A stretch of 64,000 nt of DNA from Ramlibacter sp. Leaf400 (GCF_001424545.1 NZ_LMQL01000003.1:1-64000); one strand, 5' to 3'. Counted from the first letter of the stretch, positions 8,284 to 17,291 are shown. Made by a program: numbers and translations. The notes: a model not told the origin generated them from the letters alone.

Positions 8284-10081
8284 GCGGGAAGTACTGCTGC
8301 ACGCAGCGGATCGGGTTGGGGGCGGCCTGGCCCAGGCCGCAGATGGAAGCGTCGGCCATCACCTGCGCCAGGTCTTCCAGCGTCGAGGCGTCCCAGGCGG
8401 GCGCCTGCATCAGCGTGGCCGCCTTGGCGGTGCCGACGCGGCAGGGCGTGCACTGGCCGCAGCTCTCGTGTTCGAAGAAGCGCATCACGTTGAGCGCCGC
8501 GTCGCGGGCGCGGTCGCGGTGGCCCAGCACGATCACGGCGGCCGAGCCGATGAAGCAGCCGTGCGGCTGCAGCGTGTCGAAGTCCAGCGGCAGGTCGGCC
8601 AGCGACGCCGGCAGGATGCCGCCCGACGCACCGCCCGGCAGGTAGGCATGAAGCTCGTGGCCCTCCTGCATGCCGCCGCAGTATTCGTCGACCAGCTCGC
8701 GCAGCGTGATCCCGGCCGGCGCCAGCTTGACGCCCGGCTCCTTCACCCGCCCGCTGACGCTGAACGATCGCAGTCCGCTGCGTCCGTTGCGGCCGAAGGA
8801 AGCGAACCACCGGGGCCCGCGCTCGACGATGTCGCGCACCCAGTACAGGGTCTCGAAGTTGTGTTCCAGCGTGGGCCGGCCGAACAGGCCGACCTGGGCG
8901 ATGTAGGGCGGCCGCATGCGCGGTTCGCCGCGCTTTCCCTCGATGCTCTCGATCATCGCGGACTCCTCGCCGCAGATGTAGGCGCCGGCCCCGCGCCGCA
9001 GTTCGATGCGCGGCAGCGGGCACGGCGGGTCGGCCGCCAGCCGCACGAGTTCTTGCTCCAGCAGCGCGCGGGCGTCGTGGTACTCGTCGCGAAGGTAGAT
9101 GTAGACCGCCTCGGTGCCCACCACCTGGGCGGCCACCAGCAGGCCTTCCAGGAAGCGGTGCGGATCGCGCTCGAGGTAGGTGCGGTCCTTGAACGTGCCG
9201 GGTTCGCCCTCGTCGATGTTGACCGCGAAGAGCCGCGGCGCCGGCTGCTCGCGCACGATGCGCCACTTGCGTCCGGCCGGAAAGCCCGCGCCGCCCAGGC
9301 CGCGCAGGCCCGAATCCTCCATCGCCCGCAGCACCGCCTCGGCGTCGAGCCGGCCGGCGGCCAGGGCCGCGGGCAGCGCGTAGCCGCCGGCCGCGCGGTA
9401 GGCCGCGTAGTCGGTGCAGGCGGGGATCGCCTCGGCCTGATCGCGCGGCGGCGACACGCTGCGCCCGGCGAGATCGGCGGGCTCGAACGGAACCACCGCC
9501 GTCGGCGCCGGAGCCGACGCGCCACCCCCGCCGCGCACGCGCTGCACCACCTTCTCCACGGTGGCCAGCGGCACGGCGGCCTGGTGCACGGCCACGGCCG
9601 GCGCCTGCTCGCAGCGCCCGATGCAAGGCGCGGCGATCACGCGCACCTCGGTCCCCAACAGCGCCGGCAGGCGCTCCAGCAGGTCGCGCGCACCGGCCAG
9701 CTCGCAAGGCAGCCCGTCGCACACGCGCACGGTCAGCGCCGGCACGGCCGCGTCCCGCGCCACCACTTCGAAGTGGTGATAGAAGGTCGCGACCTCGAAC
9801 ACCTCGGCCATCGGCACGTTCAGTTCGCGCGACAGCGCCACCAGGTGGTGTTCGCGCAGGGCGCCGAAGCGGTCGTTCAGGCGGTGCAGGTGCTCGATCA
9901 GCAGGTCGCGGCGGTGGCCCTCGGCCGGCTTGGGGCCGATGCACTCACGCACTTCGCGCAGCGCCTCGTCCTCGGGCTGGCGGCCCTTGAGCTTGCCGTG
10001 GCGGCGCAGGCGCTGCCGCAACTGATCCGCGGTGGCCAGCGGCACCGCCGCGAGGTCCGGTCGGGTCGGTGTGGGATTCAT
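8270..10081 (-). CDS. fdsB: formate dehydrogenase diaphorase subunit, NuoE-NuoF fusion (FdsG-FdsB)
   Basis: A 603-residue fusion of two subunits that are separate (FdsG, FdsB) in the well-known soluble enzyme. Residues about 1-190 are NuoE/FdsG-like, with cysteines in CDGLPC and CIGRCE for a [2Fe-2S] cluster. After a proline/alanine linker, residues about 215-600 are NuoF/FdsB-like: FMN and NADH loops in GLGGAGFPAGRKW and IDEGEPGTFKDR, then the N3-type [4Fe-4S] motif ESCGQCTPCR with its distal cysteine in SICGLG. It takes electrons from the alpha subunit and reduces NAD+. It is the first gene of the operon, 62 bases from a divergent sensor kinase. Confidence 0.93.
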   Translation of the reverse strand: MNPTPTRPDLAAVPLATADQLRQRLRRHGKLKGRQPEDEALREVRECIGPKPAEGHRRDLLIEHLHRLNDRFGALREHHLVALSRELNVPMAEVFEVATFYHHFEVVARDAAVPALTVRVCDGLPCELAGARDLLERLPALLGTEVRVIAAPCIGRCEQAPAVAVHQAAVPLATVEKVVQRVRGGGGASAPAPTAVVPFEPADLAGRSVSPPRDQAEAIPACTDYAAYRAAGGYALPAALAAGRLDAEAVLRAMEDSGLRGLGGAGFPAGRKWRIVREQPAPRLFAVNIDEGEPGTFKDRTYLERDPHRFLEGLLVAAQVVGTEAVYIYLRDEYHDARALLEQELVRLAADPPCPLPRIELRRGAGAYICGEESAMIESIEGKRGEPRMRPPYIAQVGLFGRPTLEHNFETLYWVRDIVERGPRWFASFGRNGRSGLRSFSVSGRVKEPGVKLAPAGITLRELVDEYCGGMQEGHELHAYLPGGASGGILPASLADLPLDFDTLQPHGCFIGSAAVIVLGHRDRARDAALNVMRFFEHESCGQCTPCRVGTAKAATLMQAPAWDASTLEDLAQVMADASICGLGQAAPNPIRCVQQYFPHEIS

Positions 10082-10143
10082 CGCCGACGATTGTCGCCGC
10101 AGACGTGCTCACCGCTGCCCGTCCGGGCGATACTCGCCCGCGC

Positions 10144-11754
10144 ATGAAGTCCAAAGCGCGTCCGCTCCGCTCCGACTGGGCGTCCCTCGCGTTCGACGCC
10201 GGTCGCCGCTCCCAGGTCGACGACACCAACCTGCTGGTGCGCCGCGCCGCCGACCTGGGCCGGCTAGGCGCGTGGTCGTGGGACGTGGGCGCGGGCCGCG
10301 GGCACTGCACGCGCGAAGCCTGCGCCATCCTCGGCCTGCGACCGGGGTACGAGCCGCGGCCGCTGCGCGCCCTGGCCTGCTTCGTGCCCGAGCAGCGCCG
10401 GCTGCTGCAGGACGCCGTCCTCGCCTGCCTCCGCCACGGCACGCCTTTCGACCTGGAAGCGCAGGTGCTGCACGCGTCGGGCGAGCGCACCTGGGTGCGC
10501 CTCATCGGCGAGCCGCAGTGGAACGCTGGCGGCACGGTCGTGCGCATGGAAGGAGCGCTGCAGGACATCACGCCGGCAAAGCGCGTGCAGGAGGAGCTGG
10601 CCGAGAGCCGGCGCGAACTCGCCTCGCTCATGGACAACCTGCCGGGCATGGCCTACCGCTGCCTCAACGCGCCGCGCTGGCCCCTGCAGTTCGCGAGCGA
10701 CCGGGCCCTGGAACTGACCGGGTACAGCGCCGCCGACCTGGTGGCCGGCCGCCCCGAGTTCGGCGACCTGCTCCACCCCGATGACGCGCAGCGCGTCTGG
10801 TCCAAGGTGCAGGAGGCGGTGCGGCAGCACACGCGCTTCAACATCACCTACCGCATCCGCTGCCGCGACGGCGGCGAGAAGTGGGTGTGGGAGCAGGGCG
10901 CCGGCGTGTTCGACGAGAACGGCACGCTGCGCTTCGTCGAGGGCCTGGTGCTGGACGTGAGCTTCGCCAAGCGCGTCGAGGCGCAGCTCAATGCCCTCAA
11001 CCAGACGCTGGAGGACCGGGTGCGCGAGCGCACCGCCCAGCTGGAGGCGGCCAACGCGGAGCTGGAGGCCTTCGCGTATTCGATCGCGCACGACCTGCGC
11101 GCGCCGATGACGGCGATGGCCGGCTTCGCGCGCGTGCTGCAGGAATCGATGCCGGACCTGGAGGGGCGCAGCGCGCACTACCTGCAGCGCATCCTTGGCA
11201 ACGTCGCGCGCATGAGCGAGATGACCGACGCGCTGCTCTCGCTGGCGCGGCTGTCGGGCGTCGGCATCCACACCGAGGCGGTCGACATCGGCGCACTGGC
11301 CGCGCGGGCGGTGGCCCAGCTGCAGGAGCAGGAGCCGCACCGCTCGGTCGTCCTCACCCTCCAGCCGGACCTGCTCGCGCTGGGCGACGAGCGCCTGCTG
11401 GCGCAGGTGCTGGCCAACCTGGTCGGCAATGCCTGGAAGTTCTCGCGCACGCGCGAGGTGGTCACCCTCGAGGTCGGCAGCACGGGCGTGCAGGACGGCC
11501 GGCGCGCCTTCTTCGTGCGCGACCAGGGCGTGGGCTTCGACATGGCGCATGCAGGCAACCTGTTCGGCGCGTTCCGGCGCCTGCACGGCGCCGGCGAGTT
11601 CGAAGGCACGGGCATCGGCCTGGCGCTGGTGCGCAAGATCGTCGACCGGCACGGCGGCCGGGTATGGGCGCAATCGCGGCCGGAGGGTGGCGCGACCTTC
11701 CACTTCACCCTGCCGGCCGGCGGGGTCGATGCCCCGCCCGGCGACCCGGGTTAG
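10144..11754 (+). CDS. PAS-domain sensor histidine kinase
   Basis: A 536-residue soluble-looking kinase without clear membrane segments. Two PAS/PAC modules occupy about 30-145 and 155-285; the second ends in a typical PAC strand. A coiled stretch leads to a HisKA domain with phospho-acceptor H316 in SIAHDLRAP. The HATPase domain has the N box LVGNAWKFSR, the G1 box RDQGVGFD and the G2 region FEGTGIGLALV. This layout is common in bacteriophytochrome-related kinases, but no chromophore domain is present. No receiver is encoded next to it, so its partner is unknown. It diverges from the formate dehydrogenase operon and could regulate it, though only position suggests this. Confidence 0.88.
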   Translation: MKSKARPLRSDWASLAFDAGRRSQVDDTNLLVRRAADLGRLGAWSWDVGAGRGHCTREACAILGLRPGYEPRPLRALACFVPEQRRLLQDAVLACLRHGTPFDLEAQVLHASGERTWVRLIGEPQWNAGGTVVRMEGALQDITPAKRVQEELAESRRELASLMDNLPGMAYRCLNAPRWPLQFASDRALELTGYSAADLVAGRPEFGDLLHPDDAQRVWSKVQEAVRQHTRFNITYRIRCRDGGEKWVWEQGAGVFDENGTLRFVEGLVLDVSFAKRVEAQLNALNQTLEDRVRERTAQLEAANAELEAFAYSIAHDLRAPMTAMAGFARVLQESMPDLEGRSAHYLQRILGNVARMSEMTDALLSLARLSGVGIHTEAVDIGALAARAVAQLQEQEPHRSVVLTLQPDLLALGDERLLAQVLANLVGNAWKFSRTREVVTLEVGSTGVQDGRRAFFVRDQGVGFDMAHAGNLFGAFRRLHGAGEFEGTGIGLALVRKIVDRHGGRVWAQSRPEGGATFHFTLPAGGVDAPPGDPG

Positions 11755-11820
11755 CGACATCCGGGCGCCGCTCGCCCGCGTATCCGGTGAACCTCCAAAC
11801 CCTTTGTGAAAGGAACCGCG

Positions 11821-12204
11821 ATGTCCACCTTCCTCCGCCTTCCCTCTGCCGTCGCCATCGCCCTGCTCGCCGCAGCCCCGCTGGGCGCAAGCGCCCAGCA
11901 AGGCCGCATCACCGAGGGCAGCACCGGCGTCATCGGCGTCACCGACTCGGCCGGCACGCCGCGGCAGCACGCGGCCCGCATGCGTTCCACCACCCCGGCC
12001 ACCAGCGGCACGCCCATCACCGCGGGCGAAGCCTCGACGGTGGTGCGGGGCCAGCCGAACCGCGATCCGTTCGCGCCGGGCAACAGCACGGCCGCGCCGG
12101 ACACGCGCACGATGGGCGCCTCGGGCATGCCGGCCGAGCGGCGCGCGGGCATGCGCAGCGGCGCGCCCGCCTGGCCGCATCCGATGTGGGGCACGCCCGA
12201 CTGA
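11821..12204 (+). CDS. small secreted protein of unknown function
   Basis: A 127-residue protein with a clean signal peptide (about 1-26, cleavage after GASA). The mature part is rich in threonine, glycine and proline and low in predicted structure, with no motif I recognise. The ATG at 11821 has AAAGGAA nine bases upstream. It follows the sensor kinase by 66 bases on the same strand. I cannot assign a function; it is likely periplasmic or surface-exposed. Confidence 0.6.
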   Translation: MSTFLRLPSAVAIALLAAAPLGASAQQGRITEGSTGVIGVTDSAGTPRQHAARMRSTTPATSGTPITAGEASTVVRGQPNRDPFAPGNSTAAPDTRTMGASGMPAERRAGMRSGAPAWPHPMWGTPD

Positions 12205-12263
12205 CGCGGCCCGGCAGACCACCCGCTTGAAGGCGGCGCGCGACGCGTCGCCATCGGCGGGTG

Positions 12264-12296
12264 CCTACACCGGCGATGCCGCGGCGCGCTTAGGGT
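12264..12296 (+). promoter_or_regulatory. CCTACA-N21-TAGGGT promoter-like motif
   Basis: CCTACA at 12264-12269 and TAGGGT at 12291-12296 are separated by 21 bases, six bases before the ATG at 12303. The same arrangement occurs at four other sites in the window. The hexamer spacing predicts a transcript that starts at or next to the ATG. Confidence 0.5.
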
Positions 12297-12302
12297 GCGC
12301 CC

Positions 12303-12554
12303 ATGGAAACACTCGAAGTCCTCGAGCGTGTTCAGGGCATCGCCGATTCGGTGCACAAGGCCCAGCCCTCGCGGGCGCTCTGGAAGCTGGTGGCCCGCGA
12401 ACCGTCGGGCCGCGACTCCCGCGAGCTCCCGCTGGCGAGCTACCGTGCCGGGCGCACGCTGGCCCTGGAGCTGAGCGAACTCGGCCTGATGGTGTCCGTC
12501 GTGGACCCGGACCAGCGCGTGCGGCTTAGCATCTGGCCACCACGACTGGAATGA
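12303..12554 (+). CDS. small conserved-looking protein of unknown function
   Basis: An 83-residue soluble protein, with no signal peptide, cysteine or known motif. The first half looks helical (METLEVLERVQGIADSV), and the C-terminal half could form beta strands. No ribosome site is visible, but a -10-like TAGGGT lies exactly six bases before the ATG, consistent with a leaderless mRNA. Its stop is four bases before the start of the cupin gene, so the two probably form one transcript. Function is unknown. Confidence 0.5.
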   Translation: METLEVLERVQGIADSVHKAQPSRALWKLVAREPSGRDSRELPLASYRAGRTLALELSELGLMVSVVDPDQRVRLSIWPPRLE

Positions 12555-12558
12555 AGCC

Positions 12559-12951
12559 ATGGCCCTGCCCCACGCCCAACTGTTCGAAACGATCAACGTC
12601 GCGCCGCTCGGCGAGGCGCTCTCGCAGACGGTGAGCACCAGCCTGATCAAGACCGACCGGCTGCAGCTGCTGCACATGGTGCTGCGCGCCCACCAGGACC
12701 AGCCCGAGCACCACGTGAGCGAGGAATGCACCATCCACTGCCTGGAAGGCGACGTGGAGGTGGTCACGCCCGGCGGCAGCCGCCACCTGCGCGGGGGCCA
12801 GCTCGTGGTGCTGCCCGCGGGCCAGAAGCATTCGCTGCGGGCGCGCACCGACTGCGCGGTGCTGGTCACGCTGCTGCTGCGAAACGGTGATGCGGGCCAG
12901 GGCGGCGGTGCGGGCTCCCGCACCCTCGACGGCGAGCTGCCGAAGCGCTGA
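12559..12951 (+). CDS. cupin domain protein
   Basis: A 130-residue single-domain cupin. The two conserved motifs are visible: the histidine/glutamate strand around HHVSEECTIHCLEGDVEV, and the second motif GGQLVVLPAGQKHSL with a histidine. These would bind a metal in a small beta-barrel. Such proteins act as dioxygenases, isomerases or sensors; no substrate can be inferred. It starts four bases after an 83-residue gene, and its stop is three bases from the convergent Crp/Fnr-family gene. Co-transcription with the upstream gene under the CCTACA-N21 motif is likely. Confidence 0.8.
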   Translation: MALPHAQLFETINVAPLGEALSQTVSTSLIKTDRLQLLHMVLRAHQDQPEHHVSEECTIHCLEGDVEVVTPGGSRHLRGGQLVVLPAGQKHSLRARTDCAVLVTLLLRNGDAGQGGGAGSRTLDGELPKR

Positions 12952-12954
12952 GGA

Positions 12955-13674
12955 TCAGCGGCTGAAGTTGGTGGCCAGCACGCGCAGGCGCACGTAGCAG
13001 CCGCAGGCCTGGCGCTCCAGGCCGGCGCGGTCGAGCACGCGGATGTGGCCGCGCGAATAGCGCACGTAGCCCTTCTCCTGGATGCGCATGGCCGCCTGGC
13101 TGACGGTCTCGCGGCGCACGCCGAGCAGGCGCGCGATGAGGTCGTGCGTCATCACCAGTTCGGCCGCGGGGCTGCGGTCGAGCACCAGCAGCATCAGCGT
13201 GCACAGCTGGCGCTCGGGCGGATGGTGGCGGTTGCACATCGCGATCTGCCAGGCCTGGCTGAGCAGCACGCTGGCGTAGACCAGCAGCACCTCGCGCAGG
13301 GTGGCGTCGGCCCGGAAGGCGTCGACCAGCAGGCGTGCGCTGAGCCGGTAGGCGTGGCCGCCGGCCAGCACCAGCGCGCCGGCACCGTGCGTGCCGTTCA
13401 GGCAGGCGCCGATGCCCAGCATGCCCTCGCGGCCGATCATGCCGACCTGGATGGTGGTGCCGTCCACGTCGGTGTGGACCAGGCTCAGGACGCTGTCGAT
13501 GGGGAAGTAGACGGTTCGCACCGGCTGGCCCGAGGTGGCGAGCAGGCCGCCGGCGGGCAGAAGGACTTTCTCGAAGGCATCGCCCAGGCGGCCCATCAGG
13601 TCCCGGGGGAGCTGGGCGAGCAGGCCGTTGTCCGCGCCATCTAAGCTGGACGGTATTGCCGTTTGTTCTTGCAT
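12955..13674 (-). CDS. Crp/Fnr family transcriptional regulator
   Basis: A 239-residue regulator. An N-terminal cyclic-nucleotide-binding-like beta-roll (about 35-150) contains YFPIDSVLSL and IGREGMLGIGACL, typical of the branch often annotated as Crp/Fnr without cAMP ligands. The C-terminal winged helix (about 165-225) has the recognition segment IARLLGVRRETVSQAAMRI. There is no N-terminal cysteine cluster, so it is not a classical oxygen-sensing Fnr. The start at 13674 has GGGAGG eight bases upstream; a longer in-frame start at 13782 is less likely. It diverges from a sensor kinase gene 163 bases away. Ligand and targets are unknown. Confidence 0.86.
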   Translation of the reverse strand: MQEQTAIPSSLDGADNGLLAQLPRDLMGRLGDAFEKVLLPAGGLLATSGQPVRTVYFPIDSVLSLVHTDVDGTTIQVGMIGREGMLGIGACLNGTHGAGALVLAGGHAYRLSARLLVDAFRADATLREVLLVYASVLLSQAWQIAMCNRHHPPERQLCTLMLLVLDRSPAAELVMTHDLIARLLGVRRETVSQAAMRIQEKGYVRYSRGHIRVLDRAGLERQACGCYVRLRVLATNFSR

Positions 13675-13837
13675 GTCGGCCTCCCGGGGATGGGTTGCAA
13701 GGGTAGCCATTTGGATGCAGGAATCAAGCGGATTCCTTACAACACCATACAAATCCCGATTTAACAACGTGCCCCCGCGCACCGACGAGTCGGGGCAGTC
13801 AGTCTCATCCTACGTGCCCGTACTCCCGGAGAGACAC

Positions 13838-14650
13838 ATGCATTCGGACGAACAATCGACCGAAACGCTGCCCGACCCCGCCGGAGCCCAGCAGCAGCTG
13901 GGCCAGGCGTCCCGCGCCGCCCGAGAGAGCCAGCGCAAGGATCTGTTCATCGCGACCGTCGCGCATGAGCTGCGCAACATGATGGCGCCGCTGGACGCCG
14001 CGCTGGAGATCCTCGAGCAGAGCGGCAACGACCCCGAGCTGGTGGCCCGCGCCCTGCCCGTGGCGCGGCGGCAGGTGCGCCACCTGTGCCACCTGGTGGA
14101 CGACCTGCTGGACGTGGGCCGCATCGTCAACGACCAGCTGGCGCTGGAGCGCACGGTCCTGGTGCTGCAGCAGATGGTCGAGGAGACCGCCACCGCCTGC
14201 GGGCCGATGTTCGCGGCGCGCCACCAGCAGCTCACGCTGCGCCTGCAACCGGCGCCGGCCAGCGTGCGCGGCGACGCGGTGCGCTGGGCCCAGATCGTCA
14301 TGAACCTCCTGCACAACGCCTCCAAGTTCACGCCCGCCGGCGGCTTCGTCGAAGTGGGCCTCAAGGTCGACCCGGACGGCCGCATGGCCGAGTTGCGCGT
14401 GGCCGACAACGGCTGCGGCATCGCGCCTTCGGAGCTGGAGAACATCTTCGGGATCTTCCGCGGCACGCGCTCCCGGCCGGGCCTGGGCGTGGGGCTGGCG
14501 GTGGTGCGCCGGCTGGTGGAGCTGCACGGCGGCACCATCCACGCCGAAAGCGCCGGGCCCAACCTGGGCGCGGCCTTCATCGTGCGGGTGCCGCTTCTGC
14601 CCGACGCGCCGCCGGCCTGCCCGGCGGCGATCCGCATCACTCGGCCTTGA
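13838..14650 (+). CDS. short sensor histidine kinase without input domain
   Basis: A 270-residue kinase consisting almost only of the catalytic core. HisKA carries H43 in TVAHELRNMMAP, followed by a HATPase domain with N box LLHNASKFTP, G1 box VADNGCGIAP and G2 box GLGVGLAVVRRLVELHGG. A short N-terminus of about 35 residues may form a coiled coil for dimerisation or for docking to a separate sensor. GGAGA lies seven bases before the ATG. It diverges from the Crp/Fnr gene, and its end overlaps the convergent Bug receptor gene by 14 bases. No receiver is adjacent. Confidence 0.85.
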   Translation: MHSDEQSTETLPDPAGAQQQLGQASRAARESQRKDLFIATVAHELRNMMAPLDAALEILEQSGNDPELVARALPVARRQVRHLCHLVDDLLDVGRIVNDQLALERTVLVLQQMVEETATACGPMFAARHQQLTLRLQPAPASVRGDAVRWAQIVMNLLHNASKFTPAGGFVEVGLKVDPDGRMAELRVADNGCGIAPSELENIFGIFRGTRSRPGLGVGLAVVRRLVELHGGTIHAESAGPNLGAAFIVRVPLLPDAPPACPAAIRITRP

Positions 14651-15593
14651 AGCCCGAGGCCTTGATCGGGGCCTCCCAGCGCTTCAGGTGCGCGGCCTGC
14701 GTGGCCATCAGCTCGGCCGAGGGCGCGTGGCTGGGCACCAGGCCGAAGGAGTAGATCTTTTCCTGCACCTCGGGCGCCTTGAGCGCCTCGGCCACGGCGC
14801 GGTCGATCCGCTGCACCACCTCGGCCGGCATGGCGGGGGGGCCGAACAGGCCGAAGTACGCATCCGCCGTCATGTTGATGCCGGATTCCTTGAGCGTGGG
14901 CACGTCGGGCAGCGCGCGGGTGCGCTGCTCGCCGGTGACGGCCAGGATGCGCACCTTGCCCGCCTTGTGGTGCTCCAGCGTCTCGGACGCCGTGTCCAGC
15001 ATCAGCGGCACCTGGCCGCCGATCAGGTCCTGCGCCGCCGGCGCGCCGCCCTTGTACGGCACGTGCGTCATCGGCACGCCGGTGGCCTGCGCCAGCAGCT
15101 GGCCGGCAAAGTGCGGCACGGTGCCCGCGCCGGAGGTCGCGTAGTTGGCGCGCCCCGGGTTGGCCTTCATCCACGCGAGCACGGTGCGCAGGTCGCCGGG
15201 GGGCGCGGCCGGCCCGGCGGTGACGGCGAAGTCGAACACGGTCAGGCGCGAGACCGGCGTGAAGTCCTTCAGCGGGTCGTAGCCCAGGTTGGAGTACAGC
15301 CAGGGCGCGATGACCATGGCGCCGCTGGGCGAGAGCACCAGCGTCTGCCCGTCCGGGGCGGCGCGCCGGACTTCGCCCAGCACCACCCGCCCGGCGGCGC
15401 CGGGGCGGTTCTCGACGATCACGTTCTGGTTGAGCGATGCGCGCAGCTTCTCGGCCAGCAGCCGGGCGATGGTGTCGGCCGAGCCGCCCGGCGGGAAGCC
15501 CACCAGGATCTTCATCGTGCGGTCCTGCGCGAGGGCGGCCGGCAGGGCCAGCGAAGCGGCCGCGAGGGCGGCGAATTGGCGGCGTTTCATCAT
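14637..15593 (-). CDS. Bug-family tripartite tricarboxylate transporter substrate-binding protein
   Basis: A 318-residue periplasmic binding protein of the TctC/Bug family. A signal peptide (about 1-22, cleavage near ALA) precedes the signature KILVGFPPGGSADTIARLLAEKL, the ENRPGAAG loop, and the YKGGAPAAQDLIGGQ region that contacts the carboxylate ligand. These receptors bind carboxylates or aromatic acids; many are orphans without TctAB membrane partners, and none is seen here. It follows the HisC-like gene by 29 bases on the same strand and is probably co-transcribed. Two tandem ATGs (15593, 15590) are possible starts; AGGAG is better spaced for the second. Confidence 0.92.
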   Translation of the reverse strand: MMKRRQFAALAAASLALPAALAQDRTMKILVGFPPGGSADTIARLLAEKLRASLNQNVIVENRPGAAGRVVLGEVRRAAPDGQTLVLSPSGAMVIAPWLYSNLGYDPLKDFTPVSRLTVFDFAVTAGPAAPPGDLRTVLAWMKANPGRANYATSGAGTVPHFAGQLLAQATGVPMTHVPYKGGAPAAQDLIGGQVPLMLDTASETLEHHKAGKVRILAVTGEQRTRALPDVPTLKESGINMTADAYFGLFGPPAMPAEVVQRIDRAVAEALKAPEVQEKIYSFGLVPSHAPSAELMATQAAHLKRWEAPIKASGFKAE

Positions 15594-15622
15594 CGTCTCC
15601 TGGAGTCTTCTGGGATCTGGAT

Positions 15623-16639
15623 TCAGTCGTTGGCGGGGTGCAGCGCGGCGGCCAGCGCCCGCAGCAACCGCGCATTCTGCTCGGGCAGGCCGACGCTCAC
15701 GCGCAGCCAGCGAGGCAGGCCGTAGGGTTCGAGCGTGGCGACGTGGATGCCCTGGCGCGCCAGCGACGCGTGCACGCCGGCGGCGTCGCCCGCTTCCACC
15801 ATCACGAAGTTGCCGGCCGACGGCAGGCTGCGCAGGCCGAGCGCGGCGAAGCCCTGCGTGAGCTGCTCGCGGCCTTCGAAATTGAGCGCGAAGCTGCGGG
15901 CCTGGTACTCGTCGTCCCCCAGCGCGGCCGCGGCGGCCGCCAGCGCCGGCGTGGTGATGTTGAAGCGCGGGCGCAGTGCATTGAGCCGCGCCACCAGTGC
16001 CGGCTGGCCCACGCCGTAGCCGACGCGCAGCCCCGCCAGCCCGTACGCCTTGGAGAAGGTGCGAGCCACCAGCAGGTTGGGAAAGCGCCGCACCCAGCCC
16101 ATGCTGTCGTAGCGCTGCGCCGGCGTGAGGTACTCGGTGTAGGCCTCGTCCAGCAGCACCACCGCGTGGGCCGGCACCTGTTCGAGGAACGCCAGCAGCT
16201 CGCCGCCGCCCAGGAAGCTGCCGGTCGGGTTGTTGGGATTGGCCACGAACACCAGCCGCGTATCGGCATCGATCGCGGCCCGCATCGCGCCCAGGTCGTG
16301 GCCGAAATCGCGCGCCGCAACGACCTCGTGCCGCGCATGCGCCAGCTTCGCGGCCTGCGCGTAGACGATGAAGCCGTATTGCGAAGAGACCACCTTCTCG
16401 CCCGGCGCCACGAACGCGTGCGCCGCCAACGTGAGGATCTCGCTGGAGCCGCTGCCCAGCACGATGGCCTCGGCGTGCACGCCCAGCCGGGCCGAGAGCG
16501 CGGCGCGCAGGCGAACGCCGGCGGGGTCGGGGTAGCGGTCGGATCCCGCGAGGGCTTGCGCGGCTGCTTCGCGCGCGGCGGGCGGCATGCCCGACGGGTT
16601 CTCGTTGGCGGCCAGTTGCAGGGTTGGTGTGTCGCTCAT
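15623..16639 (-). CDS. hisC: histidinol-phosphate aminotransferase family protein
   Basis: A 338-residue fold-type I PLP aminotransferase. Motifs seen are LAANENPSG at the N-terminus, GSGSSEIL, ANPNNPTGSF, LLDEAYTEYL, and TFSKAYGLAGLRVGYG with the PLP lysine in FSKAYG. It would transfer an amino group between glutamate and imidazole-acetol phosphate, or a related aromatic or amino-sugar-like keto substrate. No other histidine biosynthesis gene is nearby, and the protein is slightly shorter than typical HisC, so it may be a second copy or a related aminotransferase. The Bug receptor gene follows after 29 bases, an odd partner that hints at a catabolic or salvage role. Confidence 0.85.
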   Translation of the reverse strand: MSDTPTLQLAANENPSGMPPAAREAAAQALAGSDRYPDPAGVRLRAALSARLGVHAEAIVLGSGSSEILTLAAHAFVAPGEKVVSSQYGFIVYAQAAKLAHARHEVVAARDFGHDLGAMRAAIDADTRLVFVANPNNPTGSFLGGGELLAFLEQVPAHAVVLLDEAYTEYLTPAQRYDSMGWVRRFPNLLVARTFSKAYGLAGLRVGYGVGQPALVARLNALRPRFNITTPALAAAAAALGDDEYQARSFALNFEGREQLTQGFAALGLRSLPSAGNFVMVEAGDAAGVHASLARQGIHVATLEPYGLPRWLRVSVGLPEQNARLLRALAAALHPAND

Positions 16640-16808
16640 CGGATGGCGGCGACTGTATCGCCGCCCCCCTGCCGCGGCATCGGGTCGGACCCTGCTGGAC
16701 GGCCGCGGGCTTTCGTGGGACAGGGCGCGCCCGCTTGCGGTGGCGCCCCACCCTTCCTACAGTCGGCGCTCCGCTGCCGCGGCAGCGTCCTCTCGAAGGA
16801 AACCCACC

Positions 16809-17219
16809 ATGCTCGATGCCGCCCGACTCCAGCAGCTGATCGAACCGCTGTTCCCCGGCCTCATGGGCATCCGCCTGCTCGAGGTGTCGCAGGACCGCGT
16901 GGTCGCGCAGATGCTGGTGCGGCCGGACCTGTGCACCTCGGGCGGCATCCTGCACGGCGGCGCCACCATGGCCTTCGCCGACACGCTGGGCGCGGTGGGC
17001 ACCGTGGTCAACCTGCCCGAAGGCAAGATGACCACGACCACCGACTCCAGCACCAAGTTCACCGCGGGCGCGAAGGTGGGCACCACCGTGCGCGGCGAGT
17101 GCGTGGCCCTGCACCGGGGCCGCACCACCATGGTCTGGCAGACCACCCTCACCAACGACGCGGGCCGCCTGTGCGCGGTGGTCACGCAGACGCAGCTGGT
17201 GATGGACGCGCGCTCCTGA
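16809..17219 (+). CDS. PaaI-type hotdog-fold thioesterase
   Basis: A 136-residue single hotdog domain. The catalytic-loop motif LCTSGGILHGGATMAFADTLG resembles PaaI/YbgC-like acyl-CoA thioesterases, in which the aspartate or glutamate of the long helix activates water. It probably hydrolyses an acyl- or aryl-CoA in the cytoplasm as a tetramer. The ATG at 16809 has GAAGGAA eight bases upstream. A CCTACA sequence at 16756-16761 lies in the upstream region, but the hexamer 21 bases on (CAGCGT) is a poor -10. It stands alone, divergent from the HisC-like gene. Confidence 0.88.
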   Translation: MLDAARLQQLIEPLFPGLMGIRLLEVSQDRVVAQMLVRPDLCTSGGILHGGATMAFADTLGAVGTVVNLPEGKMTTTTDSSTKFTAGAKVGTTVRGECVALHRGRTTMVWQTTLTNDAGRLCAVVTQTQLVMDARS

Positions 17220-17291
17220 ACCGCGCCGGCGCGCCCGGCTTCCCCGCGTCTCACGCCTCTCACGCCGTCCTACAGCAGAGCCACGGCACGT

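Noticed and set aside
5137-8493. Very long open frame of 1118 codons antisense to formate dehydrogenase
   Set aside because: Its translation is Arg/His/Ala/Val-rich with no domain, and the opposite strand encodes an intact multi-cluster enzyme. In very GC-rich DNA such antisense frames are expected.
16756-16788. Sixth CCTACA site before the thioesterase gene
   Set aside because: The hexamer 21 bases on is CAGCGT, too unlike the other five, so it was not counted.
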